NCBI GenBank assembly: GCA_964520655.1
Contig: CAZFNI010000025.1
Span: forward strand, 1-25,055
Length of the DNA stretch: 25,055 nucleotides
Source: JACQQW01 sp964520655
GTDB taxonomy: Bacteria > Omnitrophota > Gorgyraeia > Zapsychrales > Fredricksoniimonadaceae
Reading direction: 5' to 3'
The notes beneath the pieces were generated by a model. It was not told the DNA's origin, did not search any database, and was given only the letters and a program-made list of their open reading frames with translations. Shown here piece after piece: positions 23,164-25,055 of this stretch. Made by a program: the position numbers and the translations under genes. Positions within the stretch are counted from its first letter, which is position 1. Each line of letters starts with the position of its first letter.

Positions 23164-23823
23164 CTACATGGCAGGGGTCTTCGTTATCTTTGGCTGCAAC
23201 AGCCAGATGGTCTCATGCGCCGGCACCGAACCTTTTAACCCCCCGTTGAGATCAACACGTTCCAGCAAATGGATATCATGGGTATTCTGATAGTAGGCCA
23301 TGATATCTGGTTGTTCAACAGCGAACGGCGGGCCAGGCATCAAGGACTGGTCATATTCAAATGAGATCAATAAGTGCGGCGCAGCTGGAACTAAATATTT
23401 AAGATGCGACGCGTACCGATCCCGCATCCCCGCCGGAAACGCCACTAACGCCGCACGGTCATAGACCGCGTCCACGGCCCCCAGCAGCTGACTGTCTAAT
23501 TGAAAGAGATCCCCGGCATAAATATCAAGATGCGGCGCACGATAATGCGTCAACACACCCGCACGCTCCACAACAGGCGATAACTTAAGATCATCAAATA
23601 ACTGCTCGATGGCGCGCGAACTTAATTCCGCACCAGCCACCCGGCAGCCTTGCGCCAAAAGCCAGGCGATAGCGGTAGTCTTCCCGCATAATGGTAAGAA
23701 TATCCTTGGGCTCGCTGATAACCGCAAACGATTGAAATACTTGACCAGAAAAGGATTCGCATCATCCTCATGGAATCCAATATCATTGGATTCCCATTTC
23801 TGATGCCAAAATTCATGTTCCAT
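23164..23823 (-). CDS. tpm: Thiopurine S-methyltransferase family protein
   Basis: The 219-residue protein has the length and layout of bacterial Tpm, an S-adenosylmethionine-dependent methyltransferase. It starts with EFWHQKWESNDIGFHEDD and NPFLVKYF, followed by the SAM-binding segment RIFLPLCGKTTAIAWLLAQG and GAELSSRAIEQLF, then DAVYDRAALVAFPAGMRDRY and HLLISFEYDQ. Bacterial members methylate selenium, tellurium or thiol compounds in some species; the natural substrate is unclear. It starts two bases after the stop codon of the small exported gene. Confidence 0.92.
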   Translation of the reverse strand: MEHEFWHQKWESNDIGFHEDDANPFLVKYFNRLRLSASPRIFLPLCGKTTAIAWLLAQGCRVAGAELSSRAIEQLFDDLKLSPVVERAGVLTHYRAPHLDIYAGDLFQLDSQLLGAVDAVYDRAALVAFPAGMRDRYASHLKYLVPAAPHLLISFEYDQSLMPGPPFAVEQPDIMAYYQNTHDIHLLERVDLNGGLKGSVPAHETIWLLQPKITKTPAM

Positions 23824-23825
23824 TA

Positions 23826-24122
23826 TTATTCCTTCGCGGAACTTTCCTTGGAAGATTTTTCAATCGTATCAATATAACCTTTTAGAAAATCACTGGGCCC
23901 CTGGCCTGGTTTGGCATTCTTCTCCCATGCGTCAACTAAATAATGCACCTCATCAAATTTCTTCATCGCAAGCATTTCTGTGACCACAGAATTCTTCTGT
24001 AAACTGTCCATCGCCAAGAAGTCCTCCAGCGCCTTCTGTGATTCAGCTGAAAGCTCCTGCTGGGCATAAACGACCGGCGAAGAGAACAATAGAACCGCGG
24101 CTGTGAGAATAATCCTAAACAT
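23826..24122 (-). CDS. Small exported helical protein of unknown function
   Basis: I choose ATG 24122 (MFRIILTAAVLLFSSPVVYAQ, 98 residues), because the AAAGGA ribosome site lies six bases ahead; the in-frame ATG at 24137 would place that site inside the coding sequence. The signal peptide ends after VYA. The mature 78 residues are acidic and helical (SAESQKALEDFLAMDSLQKN, then KFDEVHYLVDAWEKNAKPG) with a Lys/Ser/Glu tail. I know no family. It is co-transcribed with tpm. Confidence 0.65.
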   Translation of the reverse strand: MFRIILTAAVLLFSSPVVYAQQELSAESQKALEDFLAMDSLQKNSVVTEMLAMKKFDEVHYLVDAWEKNAKPGQGPSDFLKGYIDTIEKSSKESSAKE

Positions 24123-24167
24123 AATCTTTCCTTTCATTTGTTATCAATACGTGACGTTTCACTGATC

Positions 24168-24184
24168 CGCCAGCATACCTGGCG
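24168..24184 (-). terminator. Hairpin after the pirin gene, possible terminator
   Basis: CGCCAG (24168-24173) and CTGGCG (24179-24184) form a 6-base stem with a 5-base loop, beginning four bases after the pirin stop codon in the minus direction. No U tract follows, so it is either a weak terminator or an RNA 3' end stabiliser. Confidence 0.35.
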
Positions 24185-24188
24185 TATA

Positions 24189-24911
24189 TTATTTCAGATC
24201 GAACAGCAGAAACTCGGTACTCTTCTGCGCTTTCAGATCGACTGCATTCAATTGTTCAACAGCGGCACCGTCGCCGGCTTTTAACAGATGACCGTTTAAC
24301 TGCATCTGTCCCTTGATCATTTGCAGCCATACGCCCCGTCCGGCACTTATCGGGTAGGAAGCGGTCTGCCCGTCAGCCAAAACACCCCGGAACACATAAA
24401 CATCCTGATGGAATCCAACGACATTGTTCCCCCCATCGGGAGAACCGATCAACAATAAAGGATCCTTGGGTTCAGGAGAAGGCAAAGAATACTGTTGATA
24501 GGACGGCTTTAAGCCATGTTTTTCAGGCAAGATCCAGATCTGCAAAAAATGAACGCCCTTGGTACTGGAAGGATTAAATTCACTATGCCTGATCCCCGTG
24601 CCGGCCGAGATCTTTTGGACCTCCCCCGGCCGAATGATCGACTCATGCCCCATGCTGTCCTGATGTTTTAATTCCCCATCGATGAGGTAGCTTAATATTT
24701 CCATGTTCTGATGCGCATGGGTCCCAAAGCCTTCGTTGGGAGCAACCTTATCCTCATTGATCACCCGCAATGCGCGAAAGCCCATATGACGACTGTCATG
24801 ATAATCCGCAAAAGAGAATGTATGGAAAGATCTCAGCCAGCCATGGTCGGCATAACCCCGCTCCCGGGACGGCCGTACCTGAATATACGTATCTGCATGC
24901 TCTTCAGCCAT
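24189..24911 (-). CDS. Pirin family protein (YhhW-like, bicupin)
   Basis: The protein has 240 residues from ATG 24911, which follows AGAGGAG at an ideal distance. The frame stays open to the right edge, but that part is the TspO gene read in another frame, so I reject the longer start. Metal ligands typical of pirin are His65, His67 (GFGTHAHQNMEILSYL), His109 and Glu111 (SAGTGIRHSEFN). Other family motifs are WLRSFHTFSFADYHD, MGFRALRVINEDKV and LQIWILPEKHGLKPSYQQ. YhhW-type pirins oxidise quercetin in vitro; the physiological role is unknown. It is 11 bases after the TspO stop codon and so is probably co-transcribed. Confidence 0.92.
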   Translation of the reverse strand: MAEEHADTYIQVRPSRERGYADHGWLRSFHTFSFADYHDSRHMGFRALRVINEDKVAPNEGFGTHAHQNMEILSYLIDGELKHQDSMGHESIIRPGEVQKISAGTGIRHSEFNPSSTKGVHFLQIWILPEKHGLKPSYQQYSLPSPEPKDPLLLIGSPDGGNNVVGFHQDVYVFRGVLADGQTASYPISAGRGVWLQMIKGQMQLNGHLLKAGDGAAVEQLNAVDLKAQKSTEFLLFDLK

Positions 24912-24922
24912 GGAACGCTCCT

Positions 24923-25055
24923 CTAATTCATCCTCCAGATCGAACAATTCAGCACACTGGCAAAAGAAACCCAGAGCCAATACGGAACCATGAGAACGCC
25001 GGACAATTTTCTGATGTTCCAGAAAACAACAACAAGCGCCGTGATCATGAGCCAT
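24923..25055 (-). CDS. tspO: TspO/MBR family protein, C-terminal fragment at window edge
   Basis: Read in the frame that ends at TAG 24923-24925, the last 44 residues include GVLMVPYWLWVSFASVLNCS and the ending IWRMN. This is the conserved fifth helix and tail of TspO/MBR proteins, where a PYxxWVxFAxxLN motif is diagnostic. The beginning lies beyond the right edge. TspO is a five-helix membrane protein that binds porphyrins and other hydrophobic ligands. The short length limits certainty. Confidence 0.75.
   Translation of the reverse strand, partial: WLMITALVVVFWNIRKLSGVLMVPYWLWVSFASVLNCSIWRMN

Noticed and set aside
1..25055. tRNA or rRNA genes, CRISPR arrays, insertion sequences, phage genes
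   Set aside because: I looked for cloverleaf ends, repeated spacers, transposase motifs and flanking inverted repeats and saw none. Short or unusual RNAs could still be missed by eye.

Overview
The window reads as a chromosomal segment of a Gram-negative (diderm) bacterium. Evidence for an outer membrane is a signal-peptide-bearing beta-barrel protein, a lipocalin lipoprotein and an AsmA-like protein. The best lineage clue is the truncated gene at the left edge. Its long exported domain carries motifs (LSPYEKDKMIP, LGRDMLAQDDVLKQ, GKKFWQRL, YFSGGLH) that I recall from very large secreted proteins of Candidatus Omnitrophota (OP3, PVC superphylum). I therefore infer an Omnitrophota genome, from memory and not from a search. 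I see no tRNA, rRNA, CRISPR array, insertion sequence or phage gene, and no gene-free stretch longer than about 135 bases.

Layout. (1) 1-3457, minus strand: a tightly packed set, in order of transcription a VOC/glyoxalase-fold protein, an exported MORN-type repeat protein, an AsmA-like protein, and the exported protein whose C-terminal part becomes a D-2-hydroxyacid dehydrogenase before it leaves the window. (2) 3585-7782, plus strand: a compact MoxR ATPase / DUF58 / transglutaminase operon with 1-4 base overlaps. (3) 7730-10622, minus strand: a small exported basic protein, a GT-C-like polytopic membrane protein and a di-iron fatty acid hydroxylase/sterol desaturase family enzyme; the last overlaps the end of the transglutaminase gene tail to tail. 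(4) 10725-21418, minus strand: a ten-gene run that looks like one transcript, ended by a clear terminator at 10647-10677. In transcription order: moaA, a NarI-like membrane cytochrome b, a NasA/NarB-like molybdopterin oxidoreductase, a four-cluster ferredoxin-type subunit, a Tat-type Rieske protein, an 89-residue two-helix membrane protein, a NarK1-type and a NarK2-type nitrate/nitrite transporter, a MOSC protein, and an alginate-export-family outer-membrane porin. An Rrf2/NsrR-like regulator gene (21536-21931) lies just upstream. (5) 22066-25055, minus strand: lipocalin with SRPBCC protein, thiopurine methyltransferase with a small exported protein, pirin, and the tail of a TspO gene.

How the genes fit together. 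Region 4 is the most interesting part. It encodes a possible outer-membrane entry route, inner-membrane transporters that import nitrate and export nitrite, one enzyme for cofactor synthesis, a catalytic subunit without an export signal, and a chain of iron-sulfur and heme carriers. This suggests a membrane-attached nitrate reductase with a cytoplasmic active site and a subunit set unlike the classical NarGHI, NapABC or Nas systems. Nitrate as substrate is an inference from the transporters and active-site motifs. No nitrite reductase is present in the window.
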